Part shown: positions 1-8,130 of the stretch, one piece after another | Position numbering within the stretch: position 1 is the first letter of the stretch | Layout: every line of letters begins with the position of its first letter | Assembly (NCBI GenBank): GCA_028280885.1 | Contig: JANQKY010000104.1 | Location: forward strand, 1 to 34,908 | Length of the DNA stretch: 34,908 bases | Reading direction: 5' to 3' | Source of the DNA: Tepidamorphus sp. | GTDB lineage: Bacteria > Pseudomonadota > Alphaproteobacteria > Rhizobiales > Tepidamorphaceae | Position numbers and translations under genes: made by a program | The notes under the pieces: model-generated | Database searches by the model: none | Told to the model about the DNA's origin: nothing | What the model saw: the letters and a program-made list of their open reading frames with translations, nothing else

Positions 1-323
1 CCCTCACGGGTTCGAGTTTTGGCCCGTCGGGCCCACCATTCATGTATCTCACGGCGTATCTTCGCTTCGCTCGAGCCTGCGGCGGGGCGGCCTGACCGGC
101 CGGCGCCCGGTCGGCCTTGCAAACCCTCACGGGTTCGGGCGGTCTCAAAACAGGTCATTGTTTTCTCGTGCGCACCATCACACCGCTTCTCCGGTGGTTC
201 CCCCAAACCAGCGGCCGCGGCCGATCCGGGCAATCGTCCATTAGGATGGACATTAGAAATAATAATGCTATCCTTTCCGGGTTAAGGCCCGACCCTATGC
301 ACCCGGAAAGATTGGAGAGCGGC
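1..323. other. Intergenic region upstream of the 2OG oxygenase
   Basis: No convincing gene is visible in the first 323 bases. A 14-bp direct repeat CCCTCACGGGTTCG occurs at 1-14 and 124-137, and a short palindrome GGCCCGTCGGGCC lies at 21-33. From about 236 the DNA becomes AT-richer and carries two ATTAG boxes (240-244 and 252-256), so the last 90 bases are probably the promoter of the oxygenase that starts at 324. An open frame runs upstream to 117, but its translation there resembles no family and is out of keeping with the oxygenase fold. Confidence 0.5.
240..256. promoter_or_regulatory. Paired ATTAG boxes, candidate GcvA-like LysR site
   Basis: ATTAG occurs at 240-244 and again at 252-256 (CTAAT on the minus strand), 12 bp apart, in an AT-rich patch about 70 bp before the oxygenase start. 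CTAAT is the known core motif of GcvA sites in Escherichia coli, and the local LysR is GcvA-like. Control of the oxygenase by that LysR is inference. Confidence 0.4.
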
Positions 324-1292
324 ATGATGAGCTATGCCACGGCGAAGAAAGTAGAGGCCCATCAGATCCCGGTGATCGACATCACGCCGTTGCGCGACGG
401 GTCGGACCCGGCCGCCGTCGCCGCCGAGCTTCACGCGGCAAGCCAGGGCCTGGGGTTCATCTACATTACCGGCCACGGCATTCCAGATGCCGTCATCGAG
501 GCCGCGCGGGCGTCCGCCTATTCCTTCTTCCGCAACGATGCCGCGCATAAGGCGCGCGTCGGCGTCTCGGCCAGCCATCGCGGCTGGATCGGGCAGGGCG
601 GCGCGAAGATGCAGACCGACGCGAAGGCGGACTTCAAGGAGAGCTTCATCTGGGGCTGGCAGTCGAATGGCTCGACATCCAGTGACGGTCATCCGCTGCG
701 CGGCGACAATCTCTGGCCGGATTTCCTGCCTGACATGCAGGCGCGTTCGATGACCTATTTCGAAGCCGTCCACGAGGTCGCCTACCACCTGATGCGCGGC
801 TTTGCGCTCGGGCTCGACCTGCCCGAGGATTTCTTCCTGAAGACCACCGACCGGCCGCTGTCGCGCGCGTCCTATGTCTACTATCCCGCCCAGCCCGAGG
901 ACATGGGAGAGGACCAGTTCGGCGTGGGTCCGCATACCGATTTCGGCGTGCTGACGGTGCTGTGCCAGGACGATGTGGGCGGCTTGCAGGTCGAGACCGT
1001 CGATGGCGAATGGATCGAGGCGCCGCCGATCCCCGGCTCGCTCGTGGTCAATGTCGCCGACCTCTTGGCGCGCTGGACGGCCGGTGCCTACAAGTCGACG
1101 CCGCACCGGGTGGTCAACAGTTCCGGCCGCGAGCGGCTGTCGCTGGTGCTTGCCTATGACCCCAATCCCGAGACGATGATCGACGCGCGCGCGGTGTTTG
1201 GAGCCGATGTCGCCGACGCGGAAGAGCCGATCACCTGCGGCGACTATCTTGTCTGGCGCTTCGGCAAGGCGTTCAGCTACCGCAAGGACTGA
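324..1292 (+). CDS. 2-oxoglutarate/Fe(II)-dependent oxygenase, isopenicillin-N-synthase-like
   Basis: A 322-residue protein of the DIOX_N/2OG-FeII_Oxy type that should use Fe(II), O2 and 2-oxoglutarate to hydroxylate or otherwise oxidise a small substrate in the cytoplasm. The N-terminal DIOX_N region covers roughly residues 13-130 (VIDITPL, then GFIYITGHGI). The jelly-roll core carries the iron triad H204-x-D206 (PHTDFG) and H261 (TPHRVV), and R271 of the RLSLVLAY motif should bind the 2-oxoglutarate carboxylate. ATG 324 is chosen because GGAGAG lies just upstream and residue 1 then falls where the family begins; the second ATG at 327 is equally possible. It converges on the N-acyl hydrolase gene with a 22-bp gap. 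Substrate is not deducible; the neighbouring amino-acid importer suggests an amino-acid-like compound. Confidence 0.88.
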   Translation: MMSYATAKKVEAHQIPVIDITPLRDGSDPAAVAAELHAASQGLGFIYITGHGIPDAVIEAARASAYSFFRNDAAHKARVGVSASHRGWIGQGGAKMQTDAKADFKESFIWGWQSNGSTSSDGHPLRGDNLWPDFLPDMQARSMTYFEAVHEVAYHLMRGFALGLDLPEDFFLKTTDRPLSRASYVYYPAQPEDMGEDQFGVGPHTDFGVLTVLCQDDVGGLQVETVDGEWIEAPPIPGSLVVNVADLLARWTAGAYKSTPHRVVNSSGRERLSLVLAYDPNPETMIDARAVFGADVADAEEPITCGDYLVWRFGKAFSYRKD

Positions 1293-1314
1293 GCCAATCT
1301 AATCACAGCATGCT

Positions 1315-2310
1315 CTAGAGATCGATGGGGACGCCGGTCAGATAGACGAAGTCGCCGCGGCGGACGTCAGCGCGGGCGATCATCGAGGTGACGACCCCGT
1401 CCTGTGGAAAATGCAGGGTCAGCGGTGGCGCGCCCTGATCTTCCATCGGATAGAGACGGGCGGCGACCTCGCCGGCCCGCACGGCATCGCCGATGCTTTG
1501 CTGCGGCACGACAAGCCCGCTGACCGGCGCGACGACGGCGCGGTCCGGCCCGAAGGCGAGCCGGACATAAGAGGTCTCGACGCCCGCCGGCACGTCGTCC
1601 GGGGCGGTTTCGAGCACGCCCCAATGAACGAGCAGCCGGTAGAGGCCGGCGCGGCCTGCGGCGATCGGTTCGCGCTCCAGCGTCGCGCCACCGGAGATTT
1701 CGGCGGCGATCGCCGGCACGCCGGTGCGGTCGCAGGCCCCGAGCAGGGAGCCGGCGCTGATCGGTGCGTCGACCACCAGGGTGGTCGCCAGCCCGAAGGC
1801 GCGGGCTGCGGCGAGCTTCGCATCCATCAGGTCGCCATCGCGCCGATACAGGAAGCCGCTCGGCACGTAGCGGGCGGTGGTGCCGCCCGAATGCAGGTCG
1901 ACGGCGAAATCGACCTGCGGCAACAGCGTTTCTTCGAGGTAATGGGCGATCTGCCCGGTCGGCGATCCGTTTGCGGCGCCGGGGAAGACGCGGTTGAGGT
2001 TTTCGCCATCCAGCGGCGAAACGCGTGTGTTTTCCAGGCAGGCGGGATAGTTCAGCTGCGGCAGCAGGATGACCCGGCCGGTCACGGCCTCGGGGTCAAG
2101 CTCGGCGATCAACTGCCGCACGGCGGCGATCCCCGCATATTCGTCGCCATGCACGCCGGCGGTGATCAGCACCGTCGGGCCGTCGCCGCCGTTCACCACG
2201 CTCACCGGGATCGGGATCACCGAATGGGCGTGGCGATGGTCGGAATGGATGAGGCCGAGAAACCCGTGGTGCTTGCCCGGCGCATCGAGGTCGATTGAGG
2301 CTGTCAGCAT
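1315..2310 (-). CDS. Succinylglutamate desuccinylase/aspartoacylase-family N-acyl hydrolase (DoeB-like)
   Basis: A 331-residue zinc-dependent amide hydrolase of the AstE/AspA branch of the M14 fold. Zinc ligands are visible as H54-x-x-E57 (GVHGDEYAG) and H140 (VDLHSGG); the substrate-binding NLNRVFPG motif is at about 104-111. Length and N-terminal pattern resemble DoeB/EutE, which deacetylates N-alpha-acetyl-2,4-diaminobutyrate in ectoine breakdown, but the usual ectoine partner (the M24 hydrolase DoeA/EutD) is absent, so the substrate stays open. ATG 2310 is chosen: GGAGCCTCCC precedes it, and the longer frame upstream only overlaps the neighbouring gene. It follows the M29-like gene by 19 bp, so the two are probably co-transcribed. 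Confidence 0.85.
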   Translation of the reverse strand: MLTASIDLDAPGKHHGFLGLIHSDHRHAHSVIPIPVSVVNGGDGPTVLITAGVHGDEYAGIAAVRQLIAELDPEAVTGRVILLPQLNYPACLENTRVSPLDGENLNRVFPGAANGSPTGQIAHYLEETLLPQVDFAVDLHSGGTTARYVPSGFLYRRDGDLMDAKLAAARAFGLATTLVVDAPISAGSLLGACDRTGVPAIAAEISGGATLEREPIAAGRAGLYRLLVHWGVLETAPDDVPAGVETSYVRLAFGPDRAVVAPVSGLVVPQQSIGDAVRAGEVAARLYPMEDQGAPPLTLHFPQDGVVTSMIARADVRRGDFVYLTGVPIDL

Positions 2311-2329
2311 GGGAGGCTCCGGTTGCGCG

Positions 2330-3439
2330 TCAGCTGGCGAAGGCCAGGCGGCCGCCGGCGCCAAGGCCGATCTCGCGGGCGGGGTTTTCGAATAGCTGCC
2401 GGAGGCCGTCGAATCGCTCAAGCAGTGCTTTACCGCCGGTGAGCCGGTCGGGATGGAGGACGCCGTCCTGCCACAGCGCGATGCCATCGGCTTTCACGGT
2501 CGGGTCGACGATGTTGAGGGAAATCTCGCCCGGCGGATAGTCGCCGCAGGTGTGGAAATGCAGGAGCCGCGGATTGCCGAAAGCGCCGCCGGACCAGCGT
2601 TCCAGATTGTCGCCGGCGGCTTCGGGAAAGGCGCAGCCGGGGTGGATGCCGGCATGCCAGGAATGCACGTACCAGGGATCGATGCCGAGTGTCTCGCCGA
2701 CATGGCGATACTGCGCCTCGGCGGCGGCGACGTCGTCCGGATCGCCCTCAAACCCGGTGATGCGGGTGCCGTCGAACAGGACGTGCAGCGTCTCCTTCAA
2801 GGCGATGCCATAGGGTGCGTAGTAGTGCGATCCGGTGCCGACGAGGAAGCCTGCCTGGACTATGCGGCCGCGAAAGCCGGAGGCGGGCACCGGCGTGAAG
2901 ACCGACAGGGGAAATCGGATCACCGATGTATCGGCGCCGGTTTCGGGAAAGGCGGCGCCGGTGCCGGTGACGTCCGTGCCAAGCGGGCAGGTGATCCGGA
3001 TCTCGCCGGCCGCCGCCAGGGCCTGGTTGACCAGGTCCTTCAGGGCCACCATGGCGTCATGGCTTGCCTGGCCGAAGCCCGAGGCGAGCATCTCGCTGTC
3101 GAGCGCATAGCAGACGATGGGCTTCGCCTTGGACATGGCGGCGCTGAAGCGCAGCTGGTCACCGAGCCGGTGCAGGAACACCGTCTGGTCATGCGCCTGC
3201 ATCCTGTCGAGCAGGCCCGCGGGCATCTCGATCTGATCGGGCGAAAAGGGCAGCGCCTCCAGCGTCACCGACAGGGCCATGTCACGCGCCGCCTGCGCCA
3301 GGTCGCCGGCAAGCGCGGCGCCATACATGCCGTGGCCGGGATCCTCGGTGACGATCAGCAGGCTCTGGCCCGGGCGGAGGCCGGCGCAGGTTTCCAGGAG
3401 GTTGCGCGCGGCGATCGCGATATCGGCGGGAGGCGGCAT
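2330..3439 (-). CDS. M29 aminopeptidase-like / NicX-like metalloenzyme
   Basis: A 369-residue protein of the leucyl aminopeptidase (aminopeptidase T, COG2309) superfamily, which also contains the iron enzyme NicX, 2,5-dihydroxypyridine 5,6-dioxygenase. Candidate metal ligands cluster in the C-terminal third: H262 and H266 (SWHAGIHPG), then H294, H296 and D300 (LLHFHTCGDYPPGEIS). There is no signal peptide. The exact HxD ligand pattern of NicX is not obvious, so both a hydrolase and a ring-opening dioxygenase remain possible. GTG 3442 is an alternative start, but ATG 3439 sits 7 nt behind GGAGG. It is the first gene of a two-gene unit with the N-acyl hydrolase and is divergent from the LysR gene, a usual arrangement for a LysR target. 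Confidence 0.7.
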   Translation of the reverse strand: MPPPADIAIAARNLLETCAGLRPGQSLLIVTEDPGHGMYGAALAGDLAQAARDMALSVTLEALPFSPDQIEMPAGLLDRMQAHDQTVFLHRLGDQLRFSAAMSKAKPIVCYALDSEMLASGFGQASHDAMVALKDLVNQALAAAGEIRITCPLGTDVTGTGAAFPETGADTSVIRFPLSVFTPVPASGFRGRIVQAGFLVGTGSHYYAPYGIALKETLHVLFDGTRITGFEGDPDDVAAAEAQYRHVGETLGIDPWYVHSWHAGIHPGCAFPEAAGDNLERWSGGAFGNPRLLHFHTCGDYPPGEISLNIVDPTVKADGIALWQDGVLHPDRLTGGKALLERFDGLRQLFENPAREIGLGAGGRLAFAS

Positions 3440-3517
3440 CACACAGCCTCCGTGCCGGTCGCGGCGCGCTGGCCCTGTGCACAGGACGGTGTATGCGTTG
3501 CTGCCATTTGAATCGAG

Positions 3518-3543
3518 CTAATCATTGGATTAGAACACCTAAT
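3518..3543. promoter_or_regulatory. LysR operator in the divergent promoter (three CTAAT/ATTAG boxes)
   Basis: A perfect inverted repeat CTAATCATTGGATTAG spans 3518-3533, and a third CTAAT box follows at 3539-3543, immediately before the ATG at 3544. CTAAT is the known GcvA core motif. The position between the LysR gene and its divergent neighbour is the classic place for autoregulation plus activation. Function is inferred from motif and position. Confidence 0.6.
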
Positions 3544-4497
3544 ATGAAGCCGAAACTGCCGTTCACGGCCTTGCTTACATTCGAATCCGTCGTCCGGTTG
3601 CAGGGGTTTGCCCGCGCGGCCGAAGAGCTCGGCGTGACGCAGAGCGCGGTCAGCCAGCATGTCAAATCGCTGGAGGACTGGCTGGGCCGGCGCCTCGTGG
3701 TGCGCCGGCCGGGCCGCACGCAGCCGACCGAGGAGGGGCGCCGCCTTGCCGCGACCGTTGCCGAAAGCTTCGGCAATGTCGCCACCGTCTGCACGGATAT
3801 CCGCGAAAAATCGAACCCGAACCTGACGATCGGGCTCTCCAGCCTGCCCGGCTTCGCCTATATCTGGCTGATCCCGCGGCTGATCAATTTCAACCTGCGC
3901 TTCCCGCAATACCAGGTCTCGATCATCGCCTCGCACACCCCGACGGACTTCGCCGGTGACGAGGCCGATATCGAGATCCGCTACGGGACGGGCAACTATC
4001 CCGGCCTGCATGTGGAGCCGTTCCTGTCGGAGCGGCTGTTTCCCGTCTGCGATCCGGGGATCCTGGCGCAGACGCCGCTGTCGACGATCGACGAGCTTGC
4101 CGGTCACACCCTGCTGGTCGACGATCTCGACCAGAGCGACGGCATCGCGCCGACCTGGGAGTACTGGGCGCGCGAACTCGGCGCCGACCTGCCGCGACCG
4201 GCCCGCACGATGCGGTTCGGGCAGTCGAACATGGTGATACAGGCAGCCGTCAGGGGCTTCGGCGTTGCGCTGGGGCGGGAGCCGCTGGTGATCGACGAGT
4301 TGGAGGCCGGCCGGCTGGTGCGCCCCTTTGCCGATCTGGTGCCCTCGCTCTACGCCTACTGGATCGTCTGCCCCAAGGCGGCGGTCAAGTCCGAGCGGGT
4401 GAGCGCGGTGCGCGACTGGCTGCATGAGGAGGTGCGCGCGCAGCCGCCGGTCAGCGACGCGTCGCTTGCCCGAAATGCCGAGGCCGGCACTTCCTAG
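3544..4497 (+). CDS. LysR-family transcriptional regulator, GcvA-like
   Basis: A 317-residue LysR regulator. The winged helix-turn-helix occupies about residues 6-65 (FARAAEELGVTQSAVSQHVKSLE), followed by an effector-binding domain from about 95. The N-terminus (PFTALLTFESVVR) and the length match the GcvA subgroup. ATG 3544 gives the canonical N-terminus but has no Shine-Dalgarno and directly follows a CTAAT box, so the transcript may be leaderless; ATG 3493, preceded by AGGA, would add 17 residues and place the operator inside the gene. It is divergent from the M29-like/N-acyl hydrolase pair and convergent with the ABC permease (14-bp gap). CTAAT boxes at three local promoters suggest it controls the whole region up to about 10 kb. 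Confidence 0.9.
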   Translation: MKPKLPFTALLTFESVVRLQGFARAAEELGVTQSAVSQHVKSLEDWLGRRLVVRRPGRTQPTEEGRRLAATVAESFGNVATVCTDIREKSNPNLTIGLSSLPGFAYIWLIPRLINFNLRFPQYQVSIIASHTPTDFAGDEADIEIRYGTGNYPGLHVEPFLSERLFPVCDPGILAQTPLSTIDELAGHTLLVDDLDQSDGIAPTWEYWARELGADLPRPARTMRFGQSNMVIQAAVRGFGVALGREPLVIDELEAGRLVRPFADLVPSLYAYWIVCPKAAVKSERVSAVRDWLHEEVRAQPPVSDASLARNAEAGTS

Positions 4498-4511
4498 ACG
4501 CGCTTTTCGGC

Positions 4512-5375
4512 TCATTTTTCCAACCGCGCGAAGAGCTGCGACAGGCCGAAGCAGATGATGAAGTAGAAGCCGGCGCAGACCAGCCAGGCCTCGAAGATCA
4601 GCCGTGTCGAGGCGACCAGTTCCAGCGTCTTGAAGGTCAGTTCCTGCACCGAGATCAGGGAGACGATGGAACTGTCCTTGATCAGCGTGATGAACTGGTT
4701 GGCAAGCGGCGGAATGACCTTCTTCACCGCCTGCGGCAGGATCACGTAGCGCATCTCCTGCATGTAGGTCATGCCGATCGAGCGGGCGGCCTCGCGTTGC
4801 CCCTTGTCGACGGATTGAATGCCGGCGCGGACGATCTCGCCGACAAAGGCGCTTTCGAACAGGGCCAGCACGACGGTGCCGGCGACGAGCTGCGGAAACA
4901 GCCGCATGTCGCCGAAGAAGAAGATCCAGATCTGGTTGTTCTCGGACCGGGCGATCGCGCGGGCCCAGCGCTCCAGGCCGAGCGCGTCGATCATCGGCAC
5001 GGACAGGAAGAAAAAGAAGATGAAGATGACGACCAGCGGCGGAATGTTGCGCAGGAACTCGACATAGGTGCGCGCCAAGAGCCGCACGGTCATGTTTCGC
5101 GAGGTGCGGGCAAGGCCCAGGCCGATGCCCAGGACCAGCGCCAGGATCGAGGCGTAGAGCGTGATGCGGATGGTCACCATCAGTCCCTGCAAAAGGACGT
5201 TGGCGAACCATTCCTCGCGCTTGGTGTGCCAGCCGACGATGTAGTTGGGGATCAGGTGCCAGCGCCACTTGTAGTTCAGCGTGCCGGCGATCTGCAGCCA
5301 GATATAGAGCGCAAACCCGGTGATCAGGGCCAGGATGAGCCAGTCAACCCAGTGCAGACGGTTCAGTATCTTCAT
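4512..5375 (-). CDS. Amino-acid ABC transporter permease (HisM/GltK type)
   Basis: A 287-residue inner-membrane permease of the polar amino acid (PAAT) importer family. The first transmembrane helix is at about residues 11-30, followed by an extra periplasmic stretch rich in aromatic residues before the transport core. The EAA loop, which contacts the ATPase, reads EAARSIGMTYMQEMRYVILPQA. It is the last gene of the ATPase-permease-binding protein-permease set on this strand and lies 79 bp behind the binding-protein gene, with a strong hairpin in between. No clear Shine-Dalgarno precedes ATG 5375, which fits reduced expression relative to the binding protein. The substrate is probably a polar amino acid or zwitterion but cannot be read from sequence. 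Confidence 0.9.
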   Translation of the reverse strand: MKILNRLHWVDWLILALITGFALYIWLQIAGTLNYKWRWHLIPNYIVGWHTKREEWFANVLLQGLMVTIRITLYASILALVLGIGLGLARTSRNMTVRLLARTYVEFLRNIPPLVVIFIFFFFLSVPMIDALGLERWARAIARSENNQIWIFFFGDMRLFPQLVAGTVVLALFESAFVGEIVRAGIQSVDKGQREAARSIGMTYMQEMRYVILPQAVKKVIPPLANQFITLIKDSSIVSLISVQELTFKTLELVASTRLIFEAWLVCAGFYFIICFGLSQLFARLEK

Positions 5376-5390
5376 GTCGGGGGCTCAGGA

Positions 5391-5428
5391 CGAGCGGGCC
5401 AGGCGCCAGGCGACGGCCGGCCCGCTCG
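5391..5428 (-). promoter_or_regulatory. Stem-loop behind the binding-protein gene
   Basis: A perfect 10-bp inverted repeat, CGAGCGGGCC at 5391-5400 and GGCCCGCTCG at 5419-5428, has an 18-nt loop. It lies between the stop of the binding-protein gene and the start of the next permease. No U-tract follows, so mRNA 3' stabilisation or partial attenuation is likelier than full termination. Confidence 0.55.
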
Positions 5429-5454
5429 GACGTTTCGACTAAAAGGGGACCGAC

Positions 5455-6285
5455 TTACTCGGGGACCTGATCGGCCCATTCGTCGGTGCGGAACCAGTAG
5501 TCGTGCCGCTCCTTCAGCCAGCCGTTATTGGTGTAGAACATGATCCAATTGTTGAAGAAGTTGAGCGCGTCGGGATCACCCTTTCGCACCGCAAAGGCCT
5601 CCGCGGCCGAGCGGAAGGGATAGTCGTAGGGCACGTGCAGCGTCTCGGGATAGCGGCGCGCTTCCGTCGAGGGCAGCGGCTCCGACGACATCAGCGCGTG
5701 CGCGGTGCCGTTGAGAACCTCCTGGGTTGGTGCGCCTTCATCGTCGAACAGGACGAGGTTCGCCTTCGGGAAGAGCTGCTTGATCGTCTCGGCCGGGGTC
5801 GCCCCGCGCCGGGCCGCGAACGTCACGTCGGGGCTGTTGTAGTCTTCCAGCGTGAAGCCTTCCGTCATCTCCTTGTTGGCCAGGATGGTCGCGCCCGATT
5901 TGGCGTAAGGGTGCGTGAAATTGACCGTCAGGTTGCGCGACGGGCGGATCGACATGCCCGAGATGATCACGTCGAACTGACCGGAGATCAGCGACGGGAT
6001 GATGCCGTCCCAGGCGGTCGGAATGAATTCCACATCGACATCCATGTCTTCGGCAAGCTTGGTTGCGACATCGATTTCGAAGCCGATCAGATCGCCGTTC
6101 ACGTCGCGCATGGTCCATGGCTTGAACATGGAAATGCCGACCTTGATGACGCCCTCCCGCTTGATCGTTTCGATCACGCTTTCGCCGGACAGCTCCTGGG
6201 CGACCGACTGGGCCAACGCGGCCGTCCCCGGCAGCGTTAGCGCAGCGGCGAGTGCGAACCCCAATGCGCGTCTGGTTATGGTCAT
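5455..6285 (-). CDS. Amino-acid ABC transporter periplasmic substrate-binding protein (SBP_bac_3)
   Basis: A 276-residue family 3 solute-binding protein exported to the periplasm. A signal peptide covers about residues 1-25 (twin-arginine-like TRRALGF, hydrophobic core, ALA-QS cleavage). The first lobe carries VIKVGISMFKPWTMRD and the family signature GFEIDVATKLAEDM, followed by WDGIIPSLISGQFDVIISGMSI. AGGAGAGGGAAA precedes ATG 6285, the best ribosome binding site of this operon. It is flanked by two permease genes, so the permease pair is split by the binding protein. The ligand is unknown. Confidence 0.92.
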   Translation of the reverse strand: MTITRRALGFALAAALTLPGTAALAQSVAQELSGESVIETIKREGVIKVGISMFKPWTMRDVNGDLIGFEIDVATKLAEDMDVDVEFIPTAWDGIIPSLISGQFDVIISGMSIRPSRNLTVNFTHPYAKSGATILANKEMTEGFTLEDYNSPDVTFAARRGATPAETIKQLFPKANLVLFDDEGAPTQEVLNGTAHALMSSEPLPSTEARRYPETLHVPYDYPFRSAAEAFAVRKGDPDALNFFNNWIMFYTNNGWLKERHDYWFRTDEWADQVPE

Positions 6286-6352
6286 TTTCCCTCTCCTGTT
6301 TTGGTTTGGCTAAAGGATGTGGCGCTGGCGGCGCGCTCGAAGCGGGTCGTGA

Positions 6353-7207
6353 TCAGGCATTGTGGCTGACCCGCTTCTCGAGCGCCGTGACGACCAGTGA
6401 AATGGCAAGCGTGACGGCCAGATAGATCAGCGCGACGGTGAACCAGATCTCGAAGCTCATATACGTGTCGGAGATCAGGTTGCGGCCGATCGTGGTCAGT
6501 TCGGCGACCGCGATCACGCTGACGATCGCCGAGGATTTGATGAGCTGGATCACCTCGCCGGTCAGCGGCGGCAGCATCAGCGGCCAGGCCTGCGGGATGA
6601 TGATGTAGCGATAGGCCTGGCCCCGGGTCATGCCGATGGAACGGGCGGCTTCCCATTGTCCCTTCGGGGTCGCGAGGATGCCGGCGCGGAGGATTTCCGA
6701 GATCAGCGCGGCGTAGAACACGCCAAGGCATAGGATCCCCGCCGTCAGCCGGTCCCAGCCGAAGATCGGCCCGAGCACGTAGTAGAAGAGATAGACGAGG
6801 ACCAGCAGCGGAATGTTGCGCAGGAACTCCAAAAGGCAGACCGCCAGCCACTTGCCGATGATAAGATCCGACAGGCGCAGTAAGGCGATGACGAGCCCGA
6901 GCACGAAGGCGATCGCAAAGGAGGTCACGCACAGATAGATCGACATGACGAGCCCGAGCGTCAGTTCGCCGAGCTGGAAGCCGTCATCGGTGAAGCGGTA
7001 GAGATAGCGGGGGATGTTGTACCACTGCCAATTGTAGCCCATCCGCGCCGCGCCGGCATAGGAGGCGTAGCCGATGGCGGCCAGCACGACGGCGTAGACG
7101 AGGATCGAAAAGCCGGTCGACCGCGTAAGCCTGCGCAGAAAGGGCGGGCGGCGCAGTTCGGGCGCAGGCGGCTGCGGCGCTGCGAGGGATTTCGACAGCC
7201 CGGCCAT
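6353..7207 (-). CDS. Amino-acid ABC transporter permease
   Basis: A 284-residue PAAT-family permease, partner of the permease at 4512-5375 in what is probably a heterodimeric channel. Like its partner it has a first helix (about residues 35-55) followed by an aromatic-rich segment (YNWQWYNIPRYLYRF) before the core. The EAA loop reads EAARSIGMTRGQAYRYIIIPQAWPL. Start ATG 7207 overlaps the ATPase stop in a TGATG junction, indicating translational coupling; a longer frame to 7243 would run 12 codons into the ATPase gene. The binding-protein gene follows after 67 bp. Confidence 0.9.
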   Translation of the reverse strand: MAGLSKSLAAPQPPAPELRRPPFLRRLTRSTGFSILVYAVVLAAIGYASYAGAARMGYNWQWYNIPRYLYRFTDDGFQLGELTLGLVMSIYLCVTSFAIAFVLGLVIALLRLSDLIIGKWLAVCLLEFLRNIPLLVLVYLFYYVLGPIFGWDRLTAGILCLGVFYAALISEILRAGILATPKGQWEAARSIGMTRGQAYRYIIIPQAWPLMLPPLTGEVIQLIKSSAIVSVIAVAELTTIGRNLISDTYMSFEIWFTVALIYLAVTLAISLVVTALEKRVSHNA

Positions 7208-7950
7208 CAGTGATGCAGAACCTTCTCCAGGAAATCCCGGCACCGCTCGCTCCTGGGCGCGGTGAAGAAGGTCTCCGGGTCCGCCACCTCGACGATTTCA
7301 CCGTCATCCATGAACACCATCCGGTCGGCGATCTTGCGGGCAAAGCCCATTTCGTGGGTGACGCAGACCATGGTCATCCCGTCCTCGGCAAGTTCCACCA
7401 TCACGTCGAGCACCTCGTTGATCATCTCCGGGTCGAGCGCGGATGTCGGCTCGTCGAACAGGATGATCTTGCTTTCCATGCACAGCGACCGCGCGATCGC
7501 GACGCGCTGCTGCTGGCCGCCGGAAAGCTGGCGGGGGTACTTGTCGGCCTGGTCGGGAATGTGCACCCGGTCGAGATAGCGCCGCGCGGTCGCCTCGGCG
7601 TCGGCCTTGGAGACCCGGCGCACCTTGAGCGGGCCGATCATCAGGTTTTCCAGAACGGTCAGGTGTGGAAACAGGTTGAACTGCTGGAACACCATGCCGA
7701 CATTCTGGCGCAGCCGGATGATCTCGTTCGAGCCCTCGTAGACCTCGATGCCGTCGACGATCAATTGTCCGGACTGGTGATATTCCAGCGCGTTGAAGCA
7801 GCGGATCAGGGTGGATTTGCCGGAGCCGGACGGACCGCAGATCACCACGCGCTCACCCTCCGCCACGTCGATGGACAGATTCTTCAAGGCGTGGAACTCG
7901 CCATAGAACTTGTCGAGGTTCCTGGCGCTGATCACCGGCGTTTTCGTCAC
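7207..7950 (-). CDS. Amino-acid ABC transporter ATP-binding protein (GlnQ/HisP type)
   Basis: A 247-residue ATPase that drives the importer on the cytoplasmic face. All canonical motifs are present: Walker A GPSGSGKST, Q-loop FQQFNLFPHLTV, signature LSGGQQQRVAIARSL, Walker B IILFDEPTSALDP and switch histidine VCVTHEM. The start is GTG 7950, preceded by AGGGGAAG. It is the first gene of the operon and is divergent from the desaturase gene; the shared 180-bp promoter region carries CTAAT/ATTAG boxes. Confidence 0.94.
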   Translation of the reverse strand: MTKTPVISARNLDKFYGEFHALKNLSIDVAEGERVVICGPSGSGKSTLIRCFNALEYHQSGQLIVDGIEVYEGSNEIIRLRQNVGMVFQQFNLFPHLTVLENLMIGPLKVRRVSKADAEATARRYLDRVHIPDQADKYPRQLSGGQQQRVAIARSLCMESKIILFDEPTSALDPEMINEVLDVMVELAEDGMTMVCVTHEMGFARKIADRMVFMDDGEIVEVADPETFFTAPRSERCRDFLEKVLHH

Positions 7951-8006
7951 TTCCGCTTCCCCTCGACATCAGGCTACAACACCTATCAGTTTATGTTAAG
8001 TTGGAA

Positions 8007-8043
8007 CTAATGATACGCCAATGCCCCGTGTGCATAAAATTAG
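8007..8043. promoter_or_regulatory. Inverted CTAAT/ATTAG boxes between the ABC operon and desaturase
   Basis: CTAAT at 8007-8011 and ATTAG at 8039-8043 face each other across 27 bp in the AT-rich centre of the divergent region 7951-8130. The same boxes stand before the LysR gene and the 2OG oxygenase, so this is a candidate site for the GcvA-like regulator. Spacing differs from the 3518-3533 site, so the assignment is tentative. Confidence 0.4.
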
Positions 8044-8130
8044 GCAATCCGCACTTTGCCCGATTTTTGTGCAGGTCGGATCGGCCGGCGGGAGGGTGGT
8101 GTCGCGCAGGATGTCGAGCCGGAGAGGATG

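Noticed and set aside
6..38. tRNA-like 3' end (ACGGG-TTCG...CCCGT, CGGGCCC, ACCA)
   Set aside because: The T-stem pairs, but the loop would be 12 nt instead of 7 and the rest of any tRNA would lie outside the window. It cannot be supported as a tRNA gene or attachment site.
3439..5268. A 609-codon minus-strand frame covering the LysR gene and part of the permease
   Set aside because: Both the LysR gene and the permease in the other frame have full family motifs; this translation has none.
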